Part shown: piece after piece, positions 1 through 11,739 of the stretch
How the letters are laid out: every line of letters begins with the position of its first letter
How positions within the stretch are numbered: the stretch's first letter is position 1
Assembly: GCA_026874595.1 (NCBI GenBank)
Contig: CM049311.1
Location: forward strand, 52,519,676-52,583,675
Origin: Sipunculus nudus
Lineage: Eukaryota; Annelida; Sipuncula; Golfingiida; Sipunculidae
Direction: 5' to 3'
Length of the DNA: 64,000 nt
The notes under the pieces: generated by a model
Told to the model about the DNA's origin: nothing
Databases searched by the model: none
What the model saw: only the letters and a program-made list of their open reading frames with translations
Position numbers and translations under genes: made by a program

Positions 1-546
1 TTACTGAGACCCGGAGGGACTTTAAGTATACGTGGGACTGAACTTGATGGTGTCATGATTGGTTTACTGGTTGAGGAAAAACATAAACGTGCATTGCAGC
101 AAGCAGCATTTGATGGTTTTTACACTTATTTTGCTAGTCATGGTTTTACATATGGCTCCAATACCATGTTCTGGCGTGATTTGTCAAACTTTGCAAAAAC
201 CAGTGAGATGATATTTATTCCAAGTGTTGGACCGGGTTACATTGACACCAGAGTGCGTCCTTGGAATGGCATGAACACCAAAGACAGAAAGGATGGCAGG
301 TATTATGAGGAAAGTTTCCGAGACGCCGTGGCTGTGAAACCAGAGTTGGTCTCCATCACATCTTTTAATGAATGGCATGAAGGGACCCAGATAGAGAAAG
401 CTGTACCAAAGCAGCATAAACAATTCACATACCTAGACTATGAGCCTCATGCTCCTGATTATTATCTCTCATTAACGAGAAAATGGGTATTCAAATATCG
501 CAAACTCACCAAGAAACTCACCAATGACAAAATTAACAGGAAATAG
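1..546 (+). CDS. MANEA: MANEA-like glycoprotein endo-alpha-1,2-mannosidase, 3' part
   Basis: The reading frame is open from base 1 and ends with TAG at 544-546, giving 181 residues of the C-terminal part of a family GH99 protein; the rest lies left of the window. GH99 endo-alpha-1,2-mannosidase acts in the Golgi, where it trims glucosylated mannose from N-glycans. The frame contains EEKHK, FDGFYTYFA, FIPSVGPGYIDT and SFNEWHEGTQIEKA, which are the most conserved blocks of animal MANEA/MANEAL; the EWHEG block carries the acidic active-site residues of the family. Similarity to the animal proteins starts before the first ATG (position 55), so that ATG is internal and not the start. The C-terminus ends a short basic tail after the LTRKW block, close to where the human protein ends. 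MANEA and MANEAL cannot be separated from this fragment. No frameshift or internal stop is visible, and the block looks like an intact final exon. Confidence 0.93.
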   Translation, partial: LLRPGGTLSIRGTELDGVMIGLLVEEKHKRALQQAAFDGFYTYFASHGFTYGSNTMFWRDLSNFAKTSEMIFIPSVGPGYIDTRVRPWNGMNTKDRKDGRYYEESFRDAVAVKPELVSITSFNEWHEGTQIEKAVPKQHKQFTYLDYEPHAPDYYLSLTRKWVFKYRKLTKKLTNDKINRK

Positions 547-1290
547 CAACTGTCTGATTTAGTTCAAGCTAAAAAAAATTAAATTCCTGGATGTTCATAA
601 TAAAACAGTAGCTCAGTAGCTGGGCTGTGGTTTTAGGTTTTAAGTCACTTTTTTTTTTGGATTGTTTACAAGTTTTTTCCACTTTGTTTTGTATCTGCTG
701 AGTCTTCTCATCCATAAATTAAAACACACATTGGCAAGTTTATCATTTGTTTGCCATGTATTCACTTAAGTAGCTTTAGTGTCATTGGACTTGTTTTACA
801 ATTGCAGGAAGTCCATTATTTAGGATTCTTATTTGTTTAGTTTTACTGTTTGTCTCAGATTGAAATACTGAGATTACCTTCATTTCTCAGAAACTTATTT
901 ACGCACTCATGCAAATTTGATCAACTCTGAAGAGTTGTTTTAGGTGTGAAATAGAACTTGTATCTTATGATAACATAGGTGCTAAATATTTGTACATATT
1001 GAGTACTGTGGGATTAGAAAATATTTTCATAGTTTACCAATTATTTGCTGAATTTGTCATGCACAGTATATTTATAGTCTGCTGTGAAAAATTTTGGTAT
1101 ATTGAAATCAAAGATAGTCTTGGCCAGATGTTTTTAGCAAGTTTATTGAATTGTTACACCACAGTGATGTTATCCTTATTTTGAAGGTAATAAATAATTG
1201 TAGTCGAGGGAACTACCTAATTTACATGTCACCATAGTTATTTAAATCAAATGGGCCACAGGCAGGCCTTGGTGGTAAATAAAGCAGTCC
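547..1290 (+). terminator. 3' UTR and candidate poly(A) signals of the MANEA-like gene
   Basis: AT-rich sequence without a credible ORF follows the stop codon. AATAAA hexamers occur at 599-604, 1189-1194 and 1278-1283 and are candidate polyadenylation signals. Which one is used cannot be decided from sequence alone. Confidence 0.5.
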
Positions 1291-1689
1291 TGTATCTGTA
1301 GGTGGTTCAGTAGTGTGTTTAAGCCAGTCCAGGTCTAGAAGTCCACATGTCTAAAAGGGCAAATGTTGTAACTGTTACACTTGTACCCCTTCAACACAAA
1401 AACTGCACTCAAACAGTTTGGACAATGCAGAACCAGTTTGGTCCTTTTCACACGGCAAATAAACCAAATCGGTTTGGGCCAAAGCTAAGGTGACATGTGC
1501 ACGTGGCATCATGCCTCCAAATGACATAATATATAAAAAAATAGACTTATGTGCATGCAGTACCTTGATGTACACATGCTATGTTTGAAGGATTAACTTG
1601 CTTCGTCCAAAACAGATTTGATTCACAACATTGTTGCTGTGTGAAAGCTCAATCTGGATTATAACATTTTTTTCAACATTGAAGCGGGG

Positions 1690-3560
1690 ATTAAAGTTAC
1701 TTTAATAAAAATGGATTTAATACAGATATGATTTTCAATTGAACACTCAATGCAGGTTGAAAATGGTTTGAACTATTTTGCATATAACTGATGTCTTTTA
1801 TTCTTTTGAACAATATATTTTCTCAAACCGGCTTTTTGCTGAAGAGACATTTGACATACACAGTTTTAGACAATGGGAGATGTGTATGGTTCTTAATTAA
1901 TTTTAACCTGTGCACAGTAATGCATGTTATTTGTTGACTCTCTAAGAATGAGTTTGGTTCATAATATACATGTATAATATTCTCAAACATTCCACAGCTG
2001 TTTCTGTGTACCTGTATATGTGACAATTTTTACTAGTTTTGCTTTGGATGATAGCTTTTGGTATTTAAGCACAAAGAACAATTACGACCAGTGATTTTGA
2101 TTTATTGCAAGTTATTACATGCCATTGAGTGGAACATCTGTTATTTTATAAAAAAATATTACTATATATATATATAGTACATGTTCATGTATTTATATAC
2201 CAGTAAATCAGTACAGTGATCATATTATCTATTTATTAGTTTTTTTTTAAATTTATATTCAATTTTAATGTACTTATTCAGGATATTCTCCACTTTGCTA
2301 ATAAACACTTAAAGTACTCATGAGATTTTACACATTGAATTATTGATTAAAACTGCTTTAGTAATATTGGATTTAATTGAGATATGATTTTCATGTGAAT
2401 GCTCAGTGCAGTTTGCAATTGGTTTGAGCTATTTTGCATATAACTGATGTCTTTCATTCTTTTGAACAATATAATTTCTCAAACCGGGTTTATGCTGAAG
2501 AGACATTTGACATACACAGTTTTAGACAATGGGAGATGTGTGTGGTTCTTTATTAATTTTAACCTGTGCACAGTCATGCATGTTACTTGTTGACTCTCTA
2601 AGAATGAGTTTGGTTCATAATATACATGTATAACATTCTTAAACATTCCACAGCTGTTTCTGTGTACCTGTATATGTGACAATTTTTTACCAGTTTTGCC
2701 TCGGATGATAGCTTTTGGTATTTAAGCACAAAGAACAATTACGACCAGTGATTTTGATTTATTGCAAGTTATTACATGCCATTAAGTGGAACATCTGTTA
2801 TTTTTTTTTAAATATTACTATATATATATATATAGTACATGTTCATGTATTTATATACCAGTATATCAGTACAGTGATCATATTATCTATTTATTAGTTT
2901 TTTTTTTAAATTTATATTCAATTTTAATGTACTTATTCAGGATATTCTCCACTTTGCTAATAAACACTTAAAGTACTCATGAGATTTTACACATTGAATT
3001 ATGGATTAAAACTACTTTAGTAATATTGGATTTAATTGAGATATGATTTTCATGTGAATGCTCAGTGCAGTTTGCAATTGGTTTGAACTATTTTGCATAT
3101 AACTGATGTCTTTCATTCTTTTGAACAATATAATTTCTCAAACCGGCTTTGTGCTGAAGAGACATTTGACATACACAGTTTTAGACAATTGGAGATGTGT
3201 GTGGCTCTTTATTAATTTTAACCTGTGCACAGTCATGCATGTTATTTGTTGACTCTCAGAATGAGTTTGGTTCATAATATACATGTATAACATTCTCAAA
3301 CATTCCACAGCTGTTTCTGTGTACCTGTATATGTGACAATTTTTACCAGTTTTGCTTCGGATGATAGCTTTTGGTATTTAAGCACAAAGAACAATCACGA
3401 CCAGTGATTTTGATTTATTGCAAGTTATTACATGCCATTAAGTGGAACATCTGTTATTTTTTTTTAAATATTACTATATATATATATATAGTACATGTTC
3501 ATGTATTTATATACCAGTATATCAGTACAGTGATCATATTATCTATTTATTAGTTTTTTT
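1690..3560. repeat. ~657-bp satellite array, first three monomers
   Basis: The same ~657-bp unit recurs head to tail. The landmark TTTGAACAAT lies at 1805, 2461 and 3120 (spacing 656 and 659), and TGGATTTAAT at 1712 and 2368 with its next copy near 3028. The first unit is the most diverged. The third is cut by the insertion that starts at 3561. Each unit carries a short (TA)n tract. Short minus-strand ORFs (about 67 residues) are shared by monomers, but one monomer has a 4-bp deletion in that ORF, so it is not judged to be coding. Confidence 0.85.
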
Positions 3561-4593
3561 AGCCCTCAGCCCTTAGGCTGATGGACTATTGTCGTCACCA
3601 AAGCTGTCCGTCCGTCCGTCCGTCCGGCGTCTGTTAACTTTTACCTTGTGAGCGGGATATCTTGAAAAGGATTCACCGTCAGAATTTTATTTCCTCGGTA
3701 AAGATGTATATCGACAAAATCTCGGTCAAGTTCGAAGATGGGTGACCTTGACCTATTTTTCTACATTTTAGAGCTGATTATAGAAAAACACTAAGATGCT
3801 TATTACTCAGGAACCATTTGGTGGATTTCCACAAAACTTACTATGATTATTTGGACTGATAGTCTGTACCTGCCATACAAGTTTGGTGGCGCCACCTACA
3901 ATTTCTGATTTTTAATGAATTTTTATCGGATTTTTCAACTTTGGGCTTGTGAGCGGGATATCTCGAAAAGGATTCACCGTAAGCATTTTATTTTTTCGGT
4001 GAAGATGTATATTGACAAAATCTTGGTCAAGTTCGAAGATGGGTGACCTTGACCTATTTTTCTACGTTTTAGAGCTGATTATAGAAAAAACATTTAGAAA
4101 CTTATTTCTCAGGAACCATTGGATGGATTTTCACAATACTTTCTATGATCATAGGGACTGATGGTCTGTAACTGCTGCACAATTTGGGGGCGCAACCTGC
4201 AATTTCTGATTTTTTATTGAATTTTTCTTGGATTTTTCAACTTTGGCCTTGTGAGCGGGATATCTCTAAAAGGATTCACAATAGGAATTTTATTTCTTTG
4301 GTGAAGATGTATATCGACAAAAATCTCGTTCATGTTCGAAGATGGGTGACCTTGACCTACTTTTCAAGGTCACAGAGCTTATAATAGAATAAAACTTAGA
4401 AGCTTATTTTTCAGGAAGCATTTGGTGGATTGTTATGAATCATGGTACATACCTCTCCATTTTAAATTTATAACTGAGACATGTACAGATATACATCCAT
4501 GTGAGAACAGATATTTAGTACTTGTTACTGTTACCACCTCTAAACACTGTTATTTTGGCTGAGGGCTTTTGTCAGCTTTTGCTGATATTCTAG
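3561..4593 (+). mobile_element. Helitron-like non-autonomous element inserted in the satellite
   Basis: This ~1.03-kb block interrupts satellite monomer three. Satellite sequence stops in its T-run before 3561 and resumes at 4594. The right end has a hairpin (TCAGC 4572-4576, TTTT loop, GCTGA 4581-4585) followed by TATTCTAG and a T, which fits the Helitron 3' terminus (hairpin, then CTRR, then host T). AGCCCTCAG at 3561-3569 and CTGAGGGCT at 4559-4567 are subterminal inverted repeats. The interior consists of ~300-bp tandem units built around 'gtgagcgggatatct', each holding a TGACCTTGA site (3743, 4044, 4347). There is a (CCGT)n tract near 3607. No protein is encoded. A canonical 5' TC end is not evident, so the subclass is uncertain. 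Confidence 0.7.
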
Positions 4594-5104
4594 TTTTTAA
4601 ATTTTTAAATTTATATTCAATTTTAATGTACTTATTCAGGATATTCTCCACTTTGCTAATAAACACTTAAAAGTACTCATGAGATTTTACACATTGAATT
4701 ATGGATTAAAACTACTTTAGTAATATTGGATTTAATTGAGATATGATTTTCATGTGAATGCTCAGTGCAGTTTGCAATTGGTTTGAACTATTTTGCATAT
4801 AACTGATGTCTTTTATTCCTTTGAACAATATATTTTCTCAAACAGGCTTTGTGCTGAAGAGACATTTGACATACGCAGTTTTAGACAATGGGAGATGTGT
4901 GTAGTTCTTTATTAATTTTAACCTGTGCACAGTCATGCATGTTACTTGTTGACTCTCTAAGAATGAGTTTGGTTCATTATATACATGTATAACATTCTCA
5001 AACATTCCACTGGCTGTTTCTGTGTACCTGTATATGTGACAATTTTTTACCAGTTTTGCTTCGGATGATAGCTTTTGGTATTTAAGCACAAAGAACAATC
5101 ACGA
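4594..5104. repeat. Satellite continuation: rest of monomer three and truncated monomer four
   Basis: The sequence resumes the ~657-bp satellite exactly where it was broken at 3560 (landmark TTTGAACAAT at 4820). It stops at 5104 in the middle of a monomer, after '...caatcacgac'. There it joins the next element at a shared GAC. Confidence 0.85.
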
Positions 5105-8100
5105 CTGTAAGTCATCTGAGCTATAGCGATCACTCTTTGTCCGTCGTCCATCCGGACATCTGGTTGTCTGTCCGTTAACAAGGAACAAATCGTAACCGCT
5201 GGACCTGGAATCTTCTTACTTTACATCCAGAGAGGTCCATGAAAAATCTTCTTGGAAACCTGGAATTAGGTCTCTGTTACCCTTATCCTTCCAACTATGG
5301 GGCCCCAAAGTACCCCCCAGAATAGTAAAAAATTTCATACAAAAACTTCAATATCTCATTGACTACATCACTGATGGTCATAATTTTTTGGCATACATAT
5401 TGATCATAAGATGTTCCATTAGTTCCTGCAGACTGGTGGCGCCACCTGTATTTTTCAATTTTTTACGAATTTTTTCCTCTGTTGTTGAGACGTTTAAAAA
5501 TGTGGACATCTGTTAACAGGGCACAAATAGTAAAGACTGGACCTAGAATCTTCATTCTTGACATTCTAAGAGACTTATGAAAAGTCTCCATGGAAACCAG
5601 AAATTAGGTCTCTGTTACCCATATCCTTTGAGCTATGGGGCCCCAAAGTACCCCCCAGATTAGTGAAAAATTTCATACAAAAACGTCAATATCTCATTAA
5701 CTACATCACTGTTGGTCATGATTTTTGGCATACATATTGATCATGAGATGTTTCATCAGTTTCTGCAGACTGGTGGCGCCACCTATATTTTTCGATTTTT
5801 TACGAATTGTTTTCTCTATTTTTGAGACCTTTAAAAATGTGAACGTCTGTTAACAGGGCACAAATCGTAAAGACTGGACCTAGAATCTTCATTCTTGACA
5901 TTCTGAGAAACCTATGAAAAGTCTCCATGGAAACCAGAAATTAGGTCTCTGTTACCTATATCCTTCAAGCTATGGGGCCCCAAAGTACCACCCAGAAGTA
6001 AAAAATTTCATAAAAAAAAACTTGAATATCTGATTAACTACATCACTGATGGTCATGATTTTTGACATACATATTGATCAAGAGTTGTTTCATCAGATTC
6101 TGCAGACTGGTGGTGCCACCTATATTTTTCAAATTTTTACATTTTTTTTTCTCTATTTTTGAGACCTTTAAGGATGTAGTTATCTGTCAACAGGGTTCAG
6201 ATTGGACCTAGAATCTTCATTCTTGACACACAGGGAGACCTATAAAAAGTCTCCATGGAAACCTGAAATTAGGTCTCTGTTACCCATATCCTTCGAGCTA
6301 TGGGGCCCCAAAGTACCCCCCAGAATAGTCAAAAATTTCATACAAAAACTTCAATATCTCATTGACTACATCACTGATGGTCATAATTTTTTGGCATACA
6401 TATTGATCATAAGATGTTCCATTAGTTCCTGCAGACTGGTGGCGCCACCTGTATTTTTCAATTTTTTACGATTTTTTTCCTCTGTTGTTGAGACGTTTAA
6501 AAATGTGGACATCTGTTAACAGGGCACAAATAGTAAAGACTGGACCTAGAATCTTCATTCTTGACATTCTAAGAGACTTATGAAAAGTCTCCATGGAAAC
6601 CAGAAATTAGGTCTCTGTTACCCATATCCTTTGAGCTATGGGGCCCCAAAGTACCCCCCAGATTAGTGAAAAATTTCATACAAAAACGTCAATATCTCAT
6701 TAACTACATCACTGTTGGTCATGATTTTTGGCATACATATTGATCATGAGATCTTTCATCAGTTTCTGCAGACTGGTGGCGCCACCTATATTTTTCGATT
6801 TTTTACGAATTGTTTTCTCTATTTTTGAGACCTTTAAGAATGTGAACGTCTGTTAACAGGGCACAAATCGTAAAGACTGGACCTAGAATCTTCATTCTTG
6901 ACATTCTGAGAAACCTATGAAAAGTCTCCATGGAAACCAGAAATTAGGTCTCTGTTACCCATATCCTTCAAGCTATGGGGCCCCAAAGTACCACCCAGAA
7001 GTCAAAAATTTCATTAAAAAAAACTTGAATATCTGATTAACTACATCACTGATGGTCATGATTTTTGACATACATATTGATCAAGAGTTGTTTCATCAGA
7101 TTCTGCAGACTGGTGGTGCCACCTATATTTTTCAATTTTTTACATTTTTTTTTCTCTATTTTTGAGACCTTTAAGGATGTAGTTATCTGTCAACAGGGTT
7201 CAGATTGGACCTAGAATCTTCATTCTTGACACACAGGGAGACCTATAAAAAAATTGTATTTTTTTATTTTTATGAATTATTTTCTCTATTTTTGAAACCT
7301 TTAAAGATGTGGTTATCTGTCAACAGGGTACAAATTGTAACAACTGGACATAGAATCTTCATTCTTGTCATGCAAGGAGGCCCATGAAAAGTGTCTGTGG
7401 AAACCTGAAATTAGGTCTCTGTTACCCATATCCTTCAAGCTATACGACTCAAAAGTTTCCCTCAGAATAATGAAAAATTTGATACAAAAGCTGAAGTATC
7501 TGAACAACTAATCCAGAGACCACCATACTTCTTTGCATGGATATAGACCATTAAGTATTTTTATTAGTTTCTGCAGACTGGTGGAGCCACCTGTATTTTT
7601 TTTAAAGTTTACGCATTTTTTCTCTATTTTAGGTGGCGCCACCTATATTTTTCGATTTTTTACGAATTGTTTTCTCTATTTTTGAGACCCTCTTGACACA
7701 CAGGGAGACCTATAAAAAGTCTCCATGGAAACCTGAAATTAGGTCTCTGTTACCCATATCCTTCGAGCTATGGGGCCCCAAAGTACCCCCCAGAATAGTC
7801 AAAAATTTCATACAAAAACTTCAATATCTCATTGACTACATCACTGATGGTCATAATTTTTTGGCATACATATTGATCATAAGATGTTCCATTAGTTCCT
7901 GCAGACTGGTGGCGCCACCTGTATTTTTCAATTTTTTACGAATTTTTTCCTCTGTTGTTGAGACGTTTAAAAATGTGGACATCTGTTAACAGGGCACAAA
8001 TAGTAAAGACTGGACCTAGAATCTTCATTCTTGACATTCTAAGAGACTTATGAAAAGTCTCCATGGAAACCAGAAATTAGGTCTCTGTTACCCATATCCT

Positions 8101-8915
8101 TCAAGCTATGGGGCCCCAAAGTACCACCCAGAAGTCAAAAATTTCATAAAAAAAAACTTGAATATCTGATTAACTACATCACTGATGGTCATGATTTTTG
8201 ACATACATATTGATCAAGAGTTGTTTCATCAGATTCTGCAGACTGGTGGTGCCACCTATATTTTTCAATTTTTTACATTTTTTTTTCTCTATTTTTGAGA
8301 CCTTTAAGGATGTAGTTATCTGTCAACAGGGTTCAGATTGGACCTAGAATCTTCATTCTTGACACACAGGGAGACCTATAAAAAAATTGTATTTTTTTAT
8401 TTTTATGAATTATTTTCTCTATTTTTGAAACCTTTAAAGATGTGGTTATCTGTCAACAGGGTACAAATTGTAACAACTGGACATAGAATCTTCATTCTTG
8501 TCATGCAAGGAGGCCCATGAAAAGTGTCTGTGGAAACCTGAAATTAGGTCTCTGTTACCCATATCCTTCAAGCTATACGACTCAAAAGTTTCCCTCAGAA
8601 TAATGAAAAATTTGATACAAAAGCTGAAGTATCTGAACAACTAATCCAGAGACCACCATACTTCTTTGCATGGATATAGACCATTAAGTATTTTTATTAG
8701 TTTCTGCAGACTGGTGGAGCCACCTGTATTTTTTTTTAAAGTTTACGCATTTTTTCTCTATTTTTGAGATATATTAATACAGACACAATCTCAGCCTGTT
8801 GGTTTATCTGTTTGATGCTTCAGTTGAATGGTTATATACTACCATTCAGATGATAAAATTTCCTTTTGCAAATCTCTTCCAAGTCAGCTGAGCCTCATGA
8901 CCCATGGGTCACTTG
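5105..8915 (+). mobile_element. Large Helentron-like element (family A) of nested tandem units
   Basis: This element is built of ~330-bp units with the shared phrases 'ggacctagaatcttcattcttgaca', 'aaattaggtctctgttacccatatcc' and GGTGGCGCCACC. A higher-order period is visible: TGTGGACATC recurs at 5501, 6504 and 7974, and 7205-7640 is near-identical to 8338-8770. The right end is GTCAGCTGAGC, then the palindrome TGACCCATGGGTCA (8898-8911), then CTTG-TT, the same end as the copies at 53632 and 58652. The usual left end AGCTCAGCTGAC is lost, and the element begins at 'tgtaagtcatctgagc'. No transposase is encoded. Confidence 0.8.
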
Positions 8916-9469
8916 TTTAAAATTTATATTCAATTTTAATGTACTTATTCAGGATATTCTCCACTTTGCTAATAAACACTTAAAGTACTCATGAGATTTT
9001 ACACATTGAATTATGGATTAAAACTACTTTAGTAAAATTGGATTTAATTGAGATATGATTTTCATGTGAATGCTCAGTGCAGTTTGCAATTGGTTTGAAC
9101 TATTTTGCATATAATTGATGTCCTTCATTCTTTTGAACAATATATTTTCTCAAACCGGCTTTTTGCTGAAGAGACATTTGACATACACAGTTTTAGACAA
9201 TGGGAGATGTGTGTGGTTCTTTATTAATTTTAACCTGTGCACAGTCATGCATGTTATTTGTTGACTCTCTAAGAATGAGTTTGGTTCATAACATTCTCAA
9301 ACATTCCACTGGCCGTTTCTGTGTACCTGTATATGTGACAATTTTGACCAGTTTTGCTTTGGATGATAGCTTTTGTTTGTGCACAAAGAACAATCATGAC
9401 CAGTGATTTTGATTAATTGCAAGTTATTACATGCCATTGAGTGGAACATCTGTTATTTTACAAAAATAT

Positions 9470-9524
<55 letters not shown>

Positions 9525-9618
9525 ATGTACATGTATTTATATACCAGTATATCAGTACAGTGATCATATTATCTATTTATTAGTTTTTTTTTTAATTTAT
9601 ATTCAATTTTAATGTATT
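8916..9618. repeat. Satellite continuation: remainder plus last monomer
   Basis: The satellite resumes at 'aaatttatattcaa' and runs through a further monomer (TTTGAACAAT at 9132). Relative to the break at 5104, about 150-200 bp of monomer are missing. This indicates a deletion across the junction and not a clean insertion. Confidence 0.85.
9473..9520. repeat. (TA)24 microsatellite inside the last satellite monomer
   Basis: This is a pure TA run. At the same point of the other monomers only 7-8 TA repeats are present (near 2163, 2819 and 3475). Confidence 0.95.
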
Positions 9619-9619
9619 A

Positions 9620-10380
9620 AGGTTACTTTTGCATATTCTTATTAACATTTGCGTCACCTCTTTATAGTCAACCACGTATTTTTGTTACCAGACAAGCAGT
9701 GAATTCATGCATTTTATAAGCATGCCAATCTTTTGCATGATATCATCCGTGCTCGCTTTGTGATCTACACAACACAAGCAGGTGTGTGACATGTACAGTC
9801 GTAGAATCAAGGTCTGTTGTATGTGCATGTGAATAACTCCTGCTGTCAGTGACAAAACCTAACAAAAGGTGCCAAGGTCTTGAAAGGGGGGTGGGGGGGG
9901 GGGGGTCCAGGCCTAAAAATTGGTCTGAAATCCTTAAAAAAGGTTGCGGCGGCTTAAACGGAGGGGGGTCTAGACCCCCTTTAATACACCTCAAACTCCG
10001 TTAAAAGCCTGGTTTATCAGCTAGTGTATAATATATAATAAATAGTTCATCATGATTTCATTTCTACAAATTGAAAGCATTTACATACTCCTACAGTATG
10101 CCTGAACCAAGTTAATTGGCGGCGTCCTTTCAACAAGCTTAAACCCTGTTAGGGGCACAGTTAATTATATTTCCGTACAACTGGTCAGATTGAGGGCTAG
10201 GTTCGGTACTACCAAGGCTAGGATCTCCCAAAATTCGACGTCAGACACCTGTCGAATTAGTTGCTCTGGTCTCATGACTGGTTTCTGAGAGATGGCCAGA
10301 AGTCTTTCCTCTAACTAACCTTTCGTCTTGTATCATGAGCTTGTTCTTTATAGTGATCAGGAGCAGGTCCCGTATCACAA
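9620..10380. other. Unannotated stretch
   Basis: I see no gene here. There is a poly-G run at about 9886-9905 in a G-rich patch; ORFs over it are compositional. Confidence 0.5.
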
Positions 10381-10384
10381 TGAG

Positions 10385-10935
10385 AGAGACTCCCCGCCTG
10401 GGCGGATGCCTTTTTTGTGCCCCGCCGTCCCCGAAGGCGCCGTCGACGGGGGGAAATGGTGAGCGTCCCTCCGTTTGTCCGTCACAGACGTGATGTTAAC
10501 GCAATAACTCGAAAGGATTTGAATCACAGTCACCAAACTTGCAGCATCGATGCACCTTATCAAGGGCCTAGGTCAAGTTCGAGCATGGGTGACCTTGACA
10601 CAATTTCAAGGTCACAGCGGCCATAATGTTAAATAATGTTAATGTAACTACTTGAAAAGAAATGTAAGGTACAGTCACCAAACGTACAACATTGATGCAT
10701 CTGATCAAGGGATAGGTAATGTTCGAACATGGATGAACTTCACGCATTTTTCAAGGTCACAGTAGCGATAATGCTAAAATGATGTTAACGCAGTAACTCG
10801 AAAAGATATTACGGCGCGGTCAACAAACGTGCACCATTGATGCAGAACATGAAGGGCTAGGTCAAATTTGAATATGGATGACCTTGACACATTTTTAAGG
10901 CCTCAGAGGTAATCTTGGTGGGTGAAATTAACCCA
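10385..10935. repeat. Tandem-unit repeat rich in TGACCTTGA / TCAAGGTCA sites
   Basis: Three diverged units of roughly 130-170 bp begin around 'ataactcgaaa' and contain 'caccaaacttgcagcatcgatgca'-type text. TGACCTTGA occurs at 10590 and 10879, and TCAAGGTCA at 10606 and 10751. The left edge is a GC-rich patch with GGCGCC. Similar phrasing (ggtcaagttcgaagatgggtgacc) is found in the element at 3561-4593, so the two families are related. No coding capacity is seen. Confidence 0.6.
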
Positions 10936-10961
10936 TATAAAAGCCGGCCACACTTCTAATA

Positions 10962-11139
10962 TCTTGGTTATTTTAAACAGTTAAATGGGTGTGGTTAACG
11001 CATGTGTTATTTCTGCCTTTTGTTCTGGAAAATTGTCTTTTCTACGCGAATTAAAAGGGTTTCGGCGTAAAAGCATGCGTTGTAGACGAACGCTCATTGT
11101 TCAGAGGGATATCCTTGACATCCCTGATAAACATCTGTT
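10962..11139 (+). repeat. Left arm of a long imperfect inverted repeat
   Basis: This segment, from 'cttggttattttaaacag' to 'ataaacatctgt', matches the reverse complement of 11566-11730. The best shared cores are CTTTTGTTCTGGAAAATTGT, AAGCATGCGTTG and GGATATCCTTGACAT. The spacer is ~430 bp and contains a (TA)n tract. Confidence 0.7.
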
Positions 11140-11208
11140 TGGAGTCTATATGTTTTTACCTTTAGTGTATGTAATGTTCACCCACCATATAGCAGCACTG
11201 AACAAAGT

Positions 11209-11210
<2 letters not shown>

Positions 11211-11260
<50 letters not shown>
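11211..11260. repeat. (TA)n microsatellite
   Basis: This is a pure alternating TA run of about 50 bp in the loop of the inverted repeat. Confidence 0.95.
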
Positions 11261-11265
<5 letters not shown>

Positions 11266-11565
11266 AGGAACTTAGTTTTCATTATACCCATCAATCGCCC
11301 ACCAAGTACTAGCGCCCCCTTTTCTTGAATTTCTGGTTCCGCCACCGCGTGACCATCGGCGGCTAAAATCGATCAAGAGCTTAACGTGAAAATTTCGTTT
11401 TTGTTGTTACACACAGATAAACAAGCTTACGTGGCAAGTTCTTCTAAAAGGTTCCCATCTAATGCGCCAAACACTCCGCGCCAAGGATAAGCACTTCTCG
11501 GCGTTCCACTTCTCGTTAAATCGCCACCCAGTGCGTTAGCCCTGCCGACCATACATTTCGTTCTG

Positions 11566-11730
11566 CACGGACAGATGTTAATCAGGTATGTCAAGGATAT
11601 CCCTAGGTGATCAGTGAGCACCCAAGGGCAACGCATGCTTTTTACGCGTAGAATAGACAATTTTCCAGAACAAAAGGAAGATATAATATATGCGTTAAAC
11701 ACCATTTGACTGTTTAAAAATAACCAAGTT
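11566..11730 (-). repeat. Right arm of the long imperfect inverted repeat
   Basis: The reverse complement of this segment aligns with 10962-11139, with substitutions and small gaps. The structure could be a foldback element or two oppositely oriented copies of one dispersed repeat. Confidence 0.7.
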
Positions 11731-11739
11731 AATGTATTT

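Noticed and set aside
184-423. Minus-strand ORF opposite the MANEA exon
   Set aside because: Shadow of the GH99 reading frame.
1823-2026. Minus-strand ORF of 67 residues conserved in several satellite monomers (also 2479-2682 and 4838-5098)
   Set aside because: Conservation is explained by recent satellite duplication; one monomer has a 4-bp deletion and there is no start context or codon constraint visible.
6202-8640. ORFs of 60-118 residues repeated in the family A element
   Set aside because: They follow the tandem units, differ in frame between families, and have no domain resemblance.
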